Positions 26,012 to 35,942 of a stretch of 64,000 nucleotides of DNA are shown in pieces. Position numbers and translations under genes: made by a program. Source of the DNA: Lachnospiraceae bacterium (GTDB taxonomy: Bacteria; Bacillota; Clostridia; Lachnospirales; Lachnospiraceae); NCBI GenBank assembly GCA_030524705.1, contig JAUNGD010000005.1, positions 35,626 to 99,625 of the forward strand, given 5' to 3'. The notes below the pieces were generated by a model. That model saw only the letters and a program-made list of their open reading frames with translations, did not search any database and was not told the DNA's origin. Each line of letters begins with the position of its first letter. Positions within the stretch are counted from its first letter, which is position 1.

Positions 26012-26947
26012 ATGGATGTGATCATTAAAAATCTGGGACTTTTGATTAATGCAACACTGATTGCAACGCCTCCTCTTCTGTTGGCTGCTCTGGGCTCCTG
26101 CTTTTCGGAGCGGAGCGGAGTCATAAATATCGGAATCGAGGGAATGATGACCATTGGAGCCTTCACCGGAGCGGTGATGGGACTGAAGACCGGAAACGGA
26201 TGGATCGCGTTTTTCTGTGCGGGCCTGGCCGGAGCGCTTTTCGGAGCAATATTGGCGGTGGCCTGTATCTCCTTCCATGCGGACCAGACCATCGCCGGAA
26301 CGGCTATCAATTTCCTTGGGCCTGGTCTGGCGGTATTCCTCTGCAAGGCGATGTTCAATAACTCCTCGGATACCCCGGCGATGGATCCGAGCTGCAAGCT
26401 TCCGAAGCTGTTCGAGGGCGTATTTCCGGCGGGCTCCTTCTGGAGCAATGTACTGAATGTTTATTCCGTGGCATATCTTGTATTTATCCTGGCGGTGGTC
26501 TGCTGGTTTGTATTTTACAAGACAAAATTCGGAGCGCATCTGCGGGCGGTGGGCGAGCATCCAGAGGCGTGTGAGTCCCTCGGCATCGACGTATACAGGG
26601 TTCGCTACACCTGCGTGATCCTGTCAGGCTTTCTTGCGGGCCTCGGCGGAGCCTTTGTGACACTGGCGACCATCAACCAGTTCCGCCCCAGCGTTATCGT
26701 AGGACAGGGCTTCATCGCCATCGCGGCCGTTATCTTCGGAAAGTTTTCACCGGAGGGTGCGACAAAGGCATGCCTGCTGTTCGGCTTCTGCAGCGGCGTC
26801 AAGACCCTGGCGGGCAGCAGCAATACAATTTCCCCGAATCTGATCTCGATGATCCCGTATATCGTGACGATTCTTGCCCTGGTGCTGTTTGTCGGAAAGG
26901 CACACACCCCGGCGGCAAACGGAAAGCCCTTTGTGAAGTCCAAATAA
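26012..26947 (+). CDS. Nucleoside ABC transporter permease, second subunit
   Basis: A 311-residue membrane protein of the NupQ type: CFSERSGVINIGIEGMM near the N-terminus and FGAHLRAVGEHPEACESLGI as the coupling loop. It forms the heterodimeric channel with the permease encoded immediately upstream with no intervening base. A 41-base spacer leads to the YczE-like gene. Confidence 0.92.
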   Translation: MDVIIKNLGLLINATLIATPPLLLAALGSCFSERSGVINIGIEGMMTIGAFTGAVMGLKTGNGWIAFFCAGLAGALFGAILAVACISFHADQTIAGTAINFLGPGLAVFLCKAMFNNSSDTPAMDPSCKLPKLFEGVFPAGSFWSNVLNVYSVAYLVFILAVVCWFVFYKTKFGAHLRAVGEHPEACESLGIDVYRVRYTCVILSGFLAGLGGAFVTLATINQFRPSVIVGQGFIAIAAVIFGKFSPEGATKACLLFGFCSGVKTLAGSSNTISPNLISMIPYIVTILALVLFVGKAHTPAANGKPFVKSK

Positions 26948-26988
26948 TCTGATTGAAGCATAAAGGAGCTGTCAAGAAATAACGAAGC

Positions 26989-27618
26989 ATGAAACAGAAC
27001 AAATTTACAGCGAAAAATATATTTACTGCGCTCATGGGGGTTTTTCTCGTGGGCGTAGGCGTCTCATTCAACAATTGCGCCGGACTGGGCAATGACCCCA
27101 TCGGGATTGTCTATGACGGCATCCGAAACATTACCGGGATGAATGCCCAGCAGCTTGGGACGGCGTCTAACGTGGTCAATCTTGCGCTGGTGGTGGTACT
27201 CTGGTTTGTCGGCAGGCGGTATATCAGCCTCGGAACGCTGATTTATTTTCTGCCCTACGGAGTGTTTGTGGATTTTGGAGCTTTTCTGTACCGGCACCTG
27301 GCGGTCTCGGAAGGACTGGCCTCCAGAATCGGATTCAGTGCGGCGGGATGCCTGCTGCTGTATCTCGGCGTTGCCTTTTATATCGCGGTGGACATTGGAG
27401 TAGACCCGTTTTCCGCCGTGGTGCTGGTGCTGCGGGATGTTTCAAAAAAAGAATACCGCATAGTAAAGGTTATATTTGATATTGCAATGATCGTACTGGG
27501 GACGGTTCTCGGCGGCAGGCTGGGAGTGGTTACGGTGGCGACAGCCCTCACCGCGGGCCCTGTGATTCAGTATTTTACGGGGCTTGTCAGAAAATACTGG
27601 CTGAAAACAGAGAAATAA
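26989..27618 (+). CDS. YczE/YyaS-like integral membrane protein, function unknown
   Basis: A 209-residue protein with about five membrane segments and the YczE/YitT-family features GVGVSFNNCAGLGNDPIGIVYDG at the N-terminus and VDIGVDPFSAVVL near residue 125. The family has no firm biochemical role. Its position inside a nucleoside operon, between the transporter and deoD, suggests a part in nucleoside or base transport, for example base export, but this is only from context. A short spacer (12 bases) leads to deoD. Confidence 0.75.
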   Translation: MKQNKFTAKNIFTALMGVFLVGVGVSFNNCAGLGNDPIGIVYDGIRNITGMNAQQLGTASNVVNLALVVVLWFVGRRYISLGTLIYFLPYGVFVDFGAFLYRHLAVSEGLASRIGFSAAGCLLLYLGVAFYIAVDIGVDPFSAVVLVLRDVSKKEYRIVKVIFDIAMIVLGTVLGGRLGVVTVATALTAGPVIQYFTGLVRKYWLKTEK

Positions 27619-27630
27619 AGGAGGAAATAT

Positions 27631-28341
27631 ATGTCTAACACACCAACTCCGCACAATGGTGCGAAAAAGGAAGATTTTGCGAAAACCGTATTGATGCCCG
27701 GGGATCCGCTGCGGGCAAAATATATTGCGGAAACGTATCTGGAAAATCCAAGACTTGTGACGTCCGTCAGAAATATGCTGGGCTATACGGGAACGTACAA
27801 GGGAAAAGAGATTTCCGTGATGGGAGGCGGCATGGGTATCCCCTCCATCGGTATCTATTCGTATGAGCTTTTTAATTTTTATGATGTAGATAATATTATC
27901 CGCATCGGCTCTGCGGGAGCGCTGAGCGACGATTTGAAGGTGATGGATGTGGTGATCGGCATGGGCGCCTGCACGGATTCAAACTATGCGGCGCAGTTCG
28001 GACTGCCGGGAACCTTTGCGCCGACGGCTGATTACGGACTGCTGAGCCGGGCGGTGGAAGTGGCGAAGGAGCAGGGAACGAGAGTGGTAGTCGGAAACGT
28101 GCTGTCCTCTGACTGCTTCTACAACGGCAACCCGAATGCGAACGATTTGTGGAAGAGCATGGGCGTGCTGGCGATCGAGATGGAGGCGGCTGCGCTTTAT
28201 ATGAACGCGGCGAAGGCGAAAAAGAACGCACTGTGTATCCTGACAATTTCCGATCATATCTATACAGGCGAGGCGCTGAGCGCGGAGGACCGTCAGCTCG
28301 GATTCCACAAGATGATGGAGATTGCGCTGGAGCTGGCATAA
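27631..28341 (+). CDS. deoD: Purine nucleoside phosphorylase, DeoD-type
   Basis: A 236-residue hexameric-type purine nucleoside phosphorylase. Motifs: VLMPGDPLRAKYIAE near residue 24, GGGMGIPSIGIYSYEL, IRIGSAGAL, VLSSDCFYN, IEMEAAALY and the C-terminal LTISDHIYTGE with the catalytic Asp. It cleaves purine (deoxy)nucleosides to base and (deoxy)ribose-1-phosphate. It pairs functionally with Udp at the front of the operon and DeoB/DeoC after it. Confidence 0.95.
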   Translation: MSNTPTPHNGAKKEDFAKTVLMPGDPLRAKYIAETYLENPRLVTSVRNMLGYTGTYKGKEISVMGGGMGIPSIGIYSYELFNFYDVDNIIRIGSAGALSDDLKVMDVVIGMGACTDSNYAAQFGLPGTFAPTADYGLLSRAVEVAKEQGTRVVVGNVLSSDCFYNGNPNANDLWKSMGVLAIEMEAAALYMNAAKAKKNALCILTISDHIYTGEALSAEDRQLGFHKMMEIALELA

Positions 28342-28358
28342 GAAAGGAGTAATTAATT

Positions 28359-29024
28359 ATGGAAGCAAAAGAAATCTTAAAGCATGTTGACCATACGCTG
28401 CTTCTTCAGGGAGCAACCTGGGAGGAGATCAAGCAGATCTGTGACGACGCCATTGCGTACGGCACTGCATCGGTGTGTATTCCGCCCAGCTATGTAAAGC
28501 AGGCGAAGGAATACGTCGGAGATAAGATGGCGGTATGCACCGTGATCGGCTTCCCGAACGGATATATGACGACGAAGACGAAGGAGTTTGAGACGAAGGA
28601 TGCGCTGGCCAACGGCGCAGATGAGATCGACATGGTCATCAACATCGGCTGGGTAAAGGATCAGAAATTTGACTGCATCGAAGAGGAGATCCGCACCCTG
28701 AAGGCTGCCTGCGGCGACAGGATCCTGAAGGTAATCATCGAGACCTGCCTGCTGACGGATGAAGAAAAGATAAAGATGTGCCAGGCCGTGACAAATGCAG
28801 GAGCTGACTATATCAAGACCTCCACCGGATTTTCCAAGGCAGGAGCGACTTTCGCAGACGTGGAGCTGTTTGCAAAAAATGTCGGGCCGGATGTGAAAAT
28901 CAAGGCTGCGGGCGGGATTTCCTCCATGGATGACGCAGAGCGCTTCCTGGAGCTGGGAGCAGACCGCCTCGGCACAAGCCGTATCATCAAGCTTGTAAAA
29001 AATGAAGCAGCTTCCGGGTATTGA
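28359..29024 (+). CDS. deoC: Deoxyribose-phosphate aldolase
   Basis: A 221-residue class I aldolase with a typical start KHVDHTLL, an acidic [12 protein letters not shown] segment and the Schiff-base lysine in YIKTSTGF near residue 152; KAAGGISS supplies a second conserved Lys. It splits deoxyribose-5-phosphate into acetaldehyde and glyceraldehyde-3-phosphate. Ribosome site AAAGGAG; nine bases separate it from cdd. Confidence 0.96.
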   Translation: MEAKEILKHVDHTLLLQGATWEEIKQICDDAIAYGTASVCIPPSYVKQAKEYVGDKMAVCTVIGFPNGYMTTKTKEFETKDALANGADEIDMVINIGWVKDQKFDCIEEEIRTLKAACGDRILKVIIETCLLTDEEKIKMCQAVTNAGADYIKTSTGFSKAGATFADVELFAKNVGPDVKIKAAGGISSMDDAERFLELGADRLGTSRIIKLVKNEAASGY

Positions 29025-29033
29025 GGAGGATTT

Positions 29034-29453
29034 ATGGAGCCGAAAATGATACAGAAACTGATAGAGACCGCGATTGGCCAGCTCCAGTATGCCTACGTTC
29101 CGTACTCCGGCTTCCGGGTTGGGGCTGCATTGCTTGCTCAAAACGGTACGGTTTATACCGGGTGCAACATTGAGAATGCAGCGTATACGCCCAGCAACTG
29201 TGCGGAGCGCACTGCGTTTTTCAAGGCAGTGAGCGAGGGCGTGACAGAATTTTCTGCCATTTGTATCGTGGGAGGGAAGGATGGAATTCTGACAGAATAT
29301 ACGCCGCCCTGCGGCGTGTGCCGTCAGGTGATGATGGAATTCTGTGATCCGGAGCAATTTCAGATCATTTTGGCAACAGACGTGCAGAATTACCATATAT
29401 TCACATTAAAGGAATTGCTTCCGATGGGCTTCGGCCCCGGAAATCTGGAATAA
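29034..29453 (+). CDS. cdd: Cytidine deaminase
   Basis: A 139-residue tetrameric-type cytidine deaminase. The N-terminus reads YVPYSGFRVGAALL, the zinc and proton-shuttle site is NCAERTAF, and PPCGVCRQ supplies the other two zinc cysteines, the three-cysteine pattern of Gram-positive enzymes. It converts cytidine and deoxycytidine to uridine forms, which Udp then cleaves. Confidence 0.95.
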   Translation: MEPKMIQKLIETAIGQLQYAYVPYSGFRVGAALLAQNGTVYTGCNIENAAYTPSNCAERTAFFKAVSEGVTEFSAICIVGGKDGILTEYTPPCGVCRQVMMEFCDPEQFQIILATDVQNYHIFTLKELLPMGFGPGNLE

Positions 29454-29571
29454 ACCGGCCTGGGGCACCGGATGCAAAAGCCAGCGAAGCAGCATATGGC
29501 CTTCTTGGAAGGCGATCTGAGGCATGTATGGCTGAATTGTTACTGTTTTTGTTTAGAAGAGGAGGCGAAAT

Positions 29572-30762
29572 ATGCCGAATTATAATCGTGTATTTGTCAT
29601 TGTGGTGGATTCTCTCGGCGTCGGCGAGATGCCGGATTCTGAAAACTTTGGAGATGTGGGGGTCAACACCCTCGTTCATATTTCAGAGTCGGTGGATACG
29701 TTTGAGATTCCGAATCTTCAGAGGATCGGTATTGCAAACCTGTGTCCGTTGAAGCAGGTAGAGCCGGCAGAGAGGCCGCTGGGATATTACACAAAAATGA
29801 ATGAGCGCAGTCTCGGAAAGGATACGATGACTGGGCATTGGGAGATCATGGGTCTTGAGATTACGAAGCCCTTCAAAACTTTTACAGCGCATGGTTTTCC
29901 GCCGGAGCTGATTAAGGAACTGGAGGAGAGGACCGGCCGGAAGGTGATCGGCAACAAGAGCGCCAGCGGAACGGAGATCCTGGAGGAGCTGGCGGAAGAA
30001 GAGATCGCGACGGGGCACATGATCGTCTATACCTCCGCTGATTCTGTGCTTCAGATCTGCGGAAATGAGGAGACCTTCGGTCTGGAAGAGCTTTATCGCT
30101 GCTGTGAGATCGCCAGGGACATCACGATGAAGGATGAATGGAAGGTCGGCCGCATCATTGCCAGACCGTACGTCGGCAAGAAAAAGGGCGAATTCAAACG
30201 GACCAGCAACCGTCACGACTATGCGTTGAAGCCCAGCGGAAAAACAGCGCTGGATGCGCTGAAGGAAAGCGGTCTTGATGTAATTTCTATCGGAAAGATC
30301 AAGGATATTTTCGATGGGGAGGGCATCACCCGGGCGCTGAAATCCAAGAGCTCCGTACACGGGATGGAGCAGACCATCGAGACCGCTAAAGAAGATTTTC
30401 ATGGACTTTGCTTTGTGAATCTGGTGGATTTTGACGCGCTGTGGGGACACAGAAGAGATCCGCAGGGGTATGCTCAGGAAATCGAAAAATTCGACAAAAA
30501 TCTCGGTGTGTTGATAGATACCATGCGGGAGGATGATCTGCTCATCATCACGGCGGATCACGGCAATGACCCGACCTATACGGGAACGGATCATACGAGG
30601 GAAAAGGTGCCGTTCCTGGCGTATTCCAAATCTATGAAAGGATACGGCGCTCTCCCGGAGACGGATACCTTTGCGGTTGTCGGAGCGACGATTGCGGATA
30701 ACTTTGGAGTAAAGATGCCGGAAAATACGATAGGAGCTTCACTGCTGGATCTTCTGAAATAA
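29572..30762 (+). CDS. deoB: Phosphopentomutase
   Basis: A 396-residue alkaline-phosphatase-superfamily enzyme: [15 protein letters not shown] with a metal Asp at the start, [10 protein letters not shown] with the phosphorylated Thr near residue 86, and the C-terminal metal ligands in [11 protein letters not shown] and [11 protein letters not shown]. It moves phosphate from C1 to C5 of (deoxy)ribose, feeding DeoC and the pentose phosphate pathway. It is the last gene of the operon, ahead of a good terminator; the ribosome site AGAGGAGG precedes the ATG. Confidence 0.96.
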   Translation: MPNYNRVFVIVVDSLGVGEMPDSENFGDVGVNTLVHISESVDTFEIPNLQRIGIANLCPLKQVEPAERPLGYYTKMNERSLGKDTMTGHWEIMGLEITKPFKTFTAHGFPPELIKELEERTGRKVIGNKSASGTEILEELAEEEIATGHMIVYTSADSVLQICGNEETFGLEELYRCCEIARDITMKDEWKVGRIIARPYVGKKKGEFKRTSNRHDYALKPSGKTALDALKESGLDVISIGKIKDIFDGEGITRALKSKSSVHGMEQTIETAKEDFHGLCFVNLVDFDALWGHRRDPQGYAQEIEKFDKNLGVLIDTMREDDLLIITADHGNDPTYTGTDHTREKVPFLAYSKSMKGYGALPETDTFAVVGATIADNFGVKMPENTIGASLLDLLK

Positions 30763-30785
30763 ATCCGGGGATAGCAGGACAGAGG

Positions 30786-30826
30786 GCTGCAGTTTTGTTA
30801 TGGAATACAAGGCTGCAGCTTTTTTC
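30786..30826 (+). terminator. Terminator of the nucleoside operon
   Basis: GCTGCAG at 30786 pairs with CTGCAGC at 30813-30819, with extra TTGT/ACAA pairing in the loop, followed by a run of T's. Confidence 0.85.
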
Positions 30827-30853
30827 CGCCCCCGTTTCTGTCCCGGCGGGTAC

Positions 30854-30882
30854 TTGCGATTCTATACCGAGTGTGCTATCAT
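30854..30882 (+). promoter_or_regulatory. Promoter of the MATE transporter gene
   Basis: TTGCGA at 30854-30859 and TATCAT at 30877-30882, 17-base spacing, about 100 bases before the start codon. Confidence 0.55.
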
Positions 30883-30979
30883 CGAAGTCGCTTAAAGGAT
30901 AAAACGATATACCCCTAGGACGAGCTTTCATACAGGCCCTGCGGGGCGGAAAAATACAAAAAGAGGGAAGGCTACGAGT

Positions 30980-32323
30980 GTGAAAGAAAAACATATCTTC
31001 AGCAACAAGGAACTGTGGGCGCTGCTGATCCCGGTTATGGTGGAGCAGCTTCTGACCTCCCTGATGGGAACGGTAGATACGATCATGGTCAGCAATGTGG
31101 GCTCAGAGGCCATTTCGGCGGTATCGCTGGTGGATGCCATTAATGTCCTGGTGATTCAGGCCTTCGCAGCGCTGGCGGCGGGCGGAACGATCATCTGTTC
31201 CCAGTATCTGGGAAGAACGGATAAAAAGAACGCCGAGAATGCCGCTTCGCAGGTTGTGCTGTCTACCGTGGTGCTGTCTTTGCTGGTGACGATGGTCTGT
31301 CTGGCGGTGCGTACACCCCTTCTGCGGCTGATTTTCGGAGCTGTTGAACCGGAGGTTATGCGGAACTCAGAGATCTATTTTTTCTATACGGCGCTGTCCT
31401 TTCCTTTTATAGCGTTATTTAATTCCGGTTCAGCGATTTTCCGGGCACAAAAAAACACGAGAACTCCGATGACTATTTCCGTGACATCGAACTTCATGAA
31501 TATCGGCGGAAATGCTTTCCTGATCTGGGGAATGCATATGGGAGTGGCCGGAGCCGCGATTGCAACTCTTGCTTCCAGAGTTTTCTGCGCGGTTATGGTC
31601 ATGTATTGCCTGCGAAAGCCTCGCTACGAGCTGACGGTTCGGGATTACCGCAGAATACGCCCGGACTGGAGCTGTATCAGAAGAGTGCTGTCCGTGGGCA
31701 TCCCGTCGGGAGTCGAGAATTCTATGTTTCAGTTCGGAAAGCTTGCGATCCAGTCTACGGTATCGACTCTGGGAACGGTGGCCATCGCGGCTCAGGCAAT
31801 GACCAACATTCTGGAAGGCCTGAACGGGATCTGCGTGATGGGCGTAGGAATGGGAATGATGACGGTGGTCGGTCAGTGCATTGGCGCCGGGCGCGAGGAT
31901 GAGGCGGTATATTATATAAAGAAGCTTTCCGTCTGGAGCGAATTTATTATGATCGCTAACTGCCTTGTGGTATTTGCTGCGACAAAGCCCATTACAATCC
32001 TCGGCGGAATGGAGGCAGAGAGCGCTCGGATGTGCTTTGAGATGATGCTGGCAATCACGATCTATAAGCCGATCGCCTGGGTCTGCTCCTTTGTCCCGGC
32101 CTACGGGATGAGAGCGGCGGGAGATGTGAAATTTTCCATGATCGTAACGTGTGTCAGCATGTGGCTCTGTCGGGTAAGCCTGGCCGTCGTACTGTGCCGC
32201 TTTACGGACATCGGACCGATGGGTGTCTGGGTCGCAATGTTTACCGACTGGACGGTACGGGGATTTATTTTCCTATACAGGTTCCACAGCAGGAAATGGC
32301 TGAGGCATCGTGTGATTGAGTAA
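30980..32323 (+). CDS. MATE-family efflux transporter
   Basis: A 447-residue protein with twelve membrane segments and MATE features: LLIPVMVEQLLTSLMGTVDTIMVSN at the N-terminus and SVGIPSGVENSMFQFGKL at the start of the second half, mirroring the first. Such proteins export cationic drugs, flavin or metabolites against Na+ or H+. It starts with GTG after GAGGGAAGG. It is monocistronic, between the nucleoside terminator and the trp T-box. Substrate unknown. Confidence 0.9.
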   Translation: MKEKHIFSNKELWALLIPVMVEQLLTSLMGTVDTIMVSNVGSEAISAVSLVDAINVLVIQAFAALAAGGTIICSQYLGRTDKKNAENAASQVVLSTVVLSLLVTMVCLAVRTPLLRLIFGAVEPEVMRNSEIYFFYTALSFPFIALFNSGSAIFRAQKNTRTPMTISVTSNFMNIGGNAFLIWGMHMGVAGAAIATLASRVFCAVMVMYCLRKPRYELTVRDYRRIRPDWSCIRRVLSVGIPSGVENSMFQFGKLAIQSTVSTLGTVAIAAQAMTNILEGLNGICVMGVGMGMMTVVGQCIGAGREDEAVYYIKKLSVWSEFIMIANCLVVFAATKPITILGGMEAESARMCFEMMLAITIYKPIAWVCSFVPAYGMRAAGDVKFSMIVTCVSMWLCRVSLAVVLCRFTDIGPMGVWVAMFTDWTVRGFIFLYRFHSRKWLRHRVIE

Positions 32324-32356
32324 AAAGGCATCGTGTGCTCAGGTAAAAAAAACACA

Positions 32357-32385
32357 TTGACAACCCGGAGAGAATATTGTATATT
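32357..32385 (+). promoter_or_regulatory. trp operon promoter
   Basis: Perfect TTGACA at 32357-32362 and TATATT at 32380-32385 with 17-base spacing, directly upstream of the T-box leader. Confidence 0.75.
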
Positions 32386-32394
32386 AGATAAAGA

Positions 32395-32680
32395 TAATTT
32401 AGTTTGGTAAACCGATGAAGCGGAAGTAACGGCAGTTATGCGCGCACAGAGAGTCCGGGAGGGTGAGAGCCGGGCGGAGATGCAGATTGTCAAATGGGCC
32501 GCTGAGGGCGCAGTCAAAGGCATACGCCGAGTATTCTGCGACGTGATGCATACGTAAGTTGCAGGAGGTATGATGGTATCTCGCTAAGTGCACGAGAGAT
32601 CGTGAAGCAGGGTGGCACCGCGGAAGAGTAAAGTATATCCGTCCCTGGCAGATTGTATCAGTCTGTCAGGGATTTTTTGC
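32395..32680 (+). promoter_or_regulatory. T-box leader, tryptophan specifier UGG
   Basis: The leader has the AGAGAG motif with GGGTGAGAGCCGGG side stem, a specifier loop CAAATGGGCCGCTGAG with TGG (Trp) at 32495-32497, and the antiterminator T-box AGGGTGGCACCGCGG at 32609-32623. The terminator stem TCCCTGGCAGA/TCTGTCAGGGA at 32642-32672 is followed by six T's. Uncharged tRNA-Trp pairs with the specifier and T-box and allows transcription into trpE. This accounts for most of the 468-base gap; about 110 plain bases follow up to trpE. Confidence 0.93.
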
Positions 32681-32791
32681 GTGCGACAGCAGGTCAGACA
32701 AGGGGAAAACTGCAATTGGAAAAATGCGGAATGCTTTCCTGTGTCTGCTCTGACTTATATGTAAAGAAGAAACGAAATAAGGAGGAGCAAT

Positions 32792-34285
32792 ATGTATCCA
32801 TCATTAGAACAGGCAAAAGAGATTGCTGCATCCGGCAAATACAAGAGAATTCCGGTGTGCAAAGAGTTATTTGCAGACCGGTTCACAACGATTGAGGTGA
32901 TGCGGACTCTTCGGGCAGTCAGCAGCCACTGCTATCTGCTGGAAAGTGCCGAGGCGCATCAGCAGTGGGGCAGGTATTCCTTTCTCGGCTATGCGCCGAC
33001 GCTGGAGATCACCTGCCGGGCAGGGCAGGTGAAGATCCGCCGGGGTGAGGACATCCGGGCAGGCGAAAGCGTCACTGAAGAGATACGCAGGGAAAGTCCC
33101 CAGAAGGTGATCCGGGAAATTCTGGAGGAGAACAGAAGCCCGAAAATGGAGGGCATGCCCACCTTCACCGGAGGACTGGTGGGATATTTTGCATATGATT
33201 ATATCTGTTACAGCGAGCCGACGCTGAAGCTGAGCGGGGAGGACCCGGACGCTTTTCAGGATGCGGACCTGATGCTTTTTGACCGGGTCATTGCCTTCGA
33301 TAATTACAGGCAGAAGCTGATCCTGATCTGCGGGGTGAGAACGGAGAATTTGGAACAGTCATATCAAGAGGCCCAGAGAGCGCTGCGGGAGATGGAGGAG
33401 CTGCTGAAAAGCAGCGTGAAAGCATATTTTCCGCCGATTCACCTGAAGGAGGAGATTAAGCCCTGCTTTTCCAGAGAACGCTACAAGGAGATGGTGGAGA
33501 AGGCGAAGCACTATATCCATGAGGGCGATATCTTTCAGGTGGTGCTTTCAAATCCTATGGAGGCGGAGGCAGAGGGAAGCCTGTTTGATACGTACCGTGT
33601 ACTGAGGACCTCAAATCCGTCCCCGTATATGTTTTATTTTTCCAGCGACGACATGGAGCTGGTAGGGGCATCACCGGAAACGCTGGTGAAGCTGGAGGAC
33701 GGCGTGCTGCACACCTTCCCGCTGGCAGGAACGCGGCCCCGGGGGAAGACGGAGGCCGAGGATCGGGCTCTTGAGACGGAGCTTCTGGCGGATGAAAAAG
33801 AGCGTTCTGAGCATAATATGCTGGTAGACCTTGGAAGGAACGATATTGGAAAAATCAGCCAGATCGGCAGTGTCAAGGTAGAAAAATACATGACCATCGA
33901 GCGTTTTTCCCATGTGATGCATATAGGCTCCACGGTGGCGGGAACGATTCGGGAGGACAGAGACGGAGTGGATGCGGTGGACGCGATTCTTCCGGCCGGA
34001 ACTCTTTCAGGGGCGCCGAAGCTGCGGGCCTGCCAGATCATTGATGAGCTGGAGGGAAGAAAGAGAGGCGTTTACGGCGGCGCCATTGGTTATCTGGATT
34101 TTACAGGTAATCTCGATACGTGCATTGCAATCCGGCTGGCCTTCAAGAAGAACGGAAGGATGACAATACGTTCCGGCGCGGGCATCGTGGCAGACAGTGT
34201 GCCGGATAAAGAATTTGAAGAGTGCTGCAACAAGGCAAAGGCAGTAGTAAATGCGGTGCTTCAGGCAGAGGAGGGGATGGAATGA
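32792..34285 (+). CDS. trpE: Anthranilate synthase component I
   Basis: A 497-residue chorismate-utilising enzyme: an N-terminal LLESAE-type motif near residue 50, involved in tryptophan feedback binding in this family, then the chorismate domain with FQVVLSNPME, GSTVAGTI, PAGTLSGAPKLRA and YGGAIGYLDFTGNLDTCIAIR. It makes anthranilate with ammonia from TrpG. ATG after AAGGAGGAG. The stop overlaps the trpG start (ATGA). Confidence 0.96.
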   Translation: MYPSLEQAKEIAASGKYKRIPVCKELFADRFTTIEVMRTLRAVSSHCYLLESAEAHQQWGRYSFLGYAPTLEITCRAGQVKIRRGEDIRAGESVTEEIRRESPQKVIREILEENRSPKMEGMPTFTGGLVGYFAYDYICYSEPTLKLSGEDPDAFQDADLMLFDRVIAFDNYRQKLILICGVRTENLEQSYQEAQRALREMEELLKSSVKAYFPPIHLKEEIKPCFSRERYKEMVEKAKHYIHEGDIFQVVLSNPMEAEAEGSLFDTYRVLRTSNPSPYMFYFSSDDMELVGASPETLVKLEDGVLHTFPLAGTRPRGKTEAEDRALETELLADEKERSEHNMLVDLGRNDIGKISQIGSVKVEKYMTIERFSHVMHIGSTVAGTIREDRDGVDAVDAILPAGTLSGAPKLRACQIIDELEGRKRGVYGGAIGYLDFTGNLDTCIAIRLAFKKNGRMTIRSGAGIVADSVPDKEFEECCNKAKAVVNAVLQAEEGME

Positions 34286-34860
34286 TTTTACTGATAGACA
34301 ATTATGACAGCTTTTCCTACAATCTGTATCAGCTTGCCGGTGCGGTAAGGCCGGATATTCAGGTGATCCGAAACGATGCGTATACGGCGGAGCAGATTGA
34401 AGCCATGAAGCCGGAGGCGATCATTATCTCTCCGGGGCCGGGAAGACCCGAGGATGCCGGCGTGTGTATTGAGGTGATTCGGAAAATGGCGGGCAAGGTG
34501 CCGATTCTCGGCGTATGCCTGGGACATCAGGCGATTTGCAAAGCCTTCGGCGGCACCGTGTCCTACGCAAAGGAGCTGATGCACGGCAAGCAGTCCATGC
34601 TGGAGGTATCGCCGGACAGCGTGCTGTTCCGGGGCATGACGAATCCTGTGGCGGCGGCCAGATATCATTCCCTGGCGGCGATAGAGGATACGCTTCCGGC
34701 GGAGCTTCGCATTACGGCCCGGACGCAGGACGGAGAGGTGATGGCCGTGGAGCATGTAGAATATGAAGTATATGGAGTGCAGTTTCACCCGGAATCGGTA
34801 ATGACACCGGAAGGGATCAAAATAATGAAAAATTTTATGGAGGCGGTAAAAAATGATTAA
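34282..34860 (+). CDS. trpG: Anthranilate synthase component II (glutamine amidotransferase)
   Basis: A 192-residue class I glutamine amidotransferase: [15 protein letters not shown] start, nucleophile in GVCLGHQAI, and the HPES catalytic pair near the C-terminus. It supplies ammonia to TrpE. The ATG at 34282 overlaps the trpE stop and an earlier in-frame extension inside trpE is unlikely. It is not fused to trpD, unlike in enteric bacteria. Confidence 0.95.
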   Translation: MILLIDNYDSFSYNLYQLAGAVRPDIQVIRNDAYTAEQIEAMKPEAIIISPGPGRPEDAGVCIEVIRKMAGKVPILGVCLGHQAICKAFGGTVSYAKELMHGKQSMLEVSPDSVLFRGMTNPVAAARYHSLAAIEDTLPAELRITARTQDGEVMAVEHVEYEVYGVQFHPESVMTPEGIKIMKNFMEAVKND

Positions 34861-35863
34861 AGAAGCGATTATCAAACTTTCAAAAAAAGAAAATCTGACG
34901 TATCAGGAAGCAGAAGCAGTTATGAATGAGATCATGAGCGGTGAGGCAACGCCGGTTCAGATGTCCTCTTATCTCACGGCACTGGCGATGAAGGGAGAGA
35001 CCATTGAGGAGATCACCGCATCGGCGGCAGGAATGCGGGCGCACTGTCTGAAGCTTCTGCACGAAATGGATGTACTGGAGATTGTGGGAACCGGCGGAGA
35101 CGGGGCTAATTCCTTCAACATTTCCACAACCGCTTCTCTGGTTATTGCATCGGCAGGAGTTCCGGTGGCGAAGCACGGCAACCGGGCAGCGTCCTCCAAG
35201 AGCGGAGCGGCAGATGTTCTGGAGGCTTTGGGTGTGAACATTGCAGTGCCGCCGAGAAAGAGCGCCGAGCTTTTGGAAAAGATCAATATTTGTTTCCTGT
35301 TTGCTCAGAATTACCATGTCGCTATGAAATACGTGGCGCCGATCCGAAAGGAGCTTGGTATCCGTACTGTGTTTAATATTCTCGGGCCGCTGTCCAATCC
35401 GGCCGGAGCGAACATGGAGCTTATGGGCGTATTTGACGGAGCGCTGGTGGAGCCTCTGGCTCAGGTTATGATGAACCTCGGAGTAAAACGCGGAATGGTG
35501 GTATACGGTCAGGATAAGCTGGATGAGATTTCTATGAGTGCGCCAACCTCTGTCTGCGAGATTAAGGATGGTTCGCTGAAATCCTATACCATCACACCGG
35601 AGCAGTTCGGTTATGAAAGATGCGCGAAGGAAGATTTGAAGGGCGGCACACCGCAGGATAATGCTGAGATCACAAAGGCGATCATAAGTGGCGCGGACAA
35701 GGGACCGAAGCGTCAGGCAGTATGCTTAAATGCCGGAGCAGCTCTGTATATCGCGGGTAAGGCGGAGACGCTGGAGGAGGGTGTACGCCTTGCAGAGCAG
35801 CAGATTGACAGCGGAGCGGCTCAGCAGGTACTGGATGCATTTGTAAAAGAGAGCAATTCCTGA
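34853..35863 (+). CDS. trpD: Anthranilate phosphoribosyltransferase
   Basis: A 336-residue enzyme with the PRPP-binding [14 protein letters not shown] near residue 79 and [15 protein letters not shown] near residue 104. It overlaps trpG by eight bases and is followed by a duplicated 40-base spacer before trpC. Confidence 0.96.
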   Translation: MIKEAIIKLSKKENLTYQEAEAVMNEIMSGEATPVQMSSYLTALAMKGETIEEITASAAGMRAHCLKLLHEMDVLEIVGTGGDGANSFNISTTASLVIASAGVPVAKHGNRAASSKSGAADVLEALGVNIAVPPRKSAELLEKINICFLFAQNYHVAMKYVAPIRKELGIRTVFNILGPLSNPAGANMELMGVFDGALVEPLAQVMMNLGVKRGMVVYGQDKLDEISMSAPTSVCEIKDGSLKSYTITPEQFGYERCAKEDLKGGTPQDNAEITKAIISGADKGPKRQAVCLNAGAALYIAGKAETLEEGVRLAEQQIDSGAAQQVLDAFVKESNS

Positions 35864-35940
35864 CCGGAAAAATGCAGTATTTAAAAGGAAAAGTAATTGC
35901 TGGCCGGGAAAATGCAGGATTTCAAAAGGAGAGTAATTTC
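35861..35940 (+). repeat. Imperfect 40-base tandem duplication between trpD and trpC
   Basis: Copy one (35861-35900) begins in the trpD stop; copy two (35901-35940) ends two bases before the trpC ATG. Shared parts include CCGG, AAAATGCAG, AAAAGGA and AGTAATT. Copy two carries the working AAAAGGAG ribosome site of trpC; copy one retains a similar site with no start codon after it. Confidence 0.8.
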
Positions 35941-35942
35941 TG

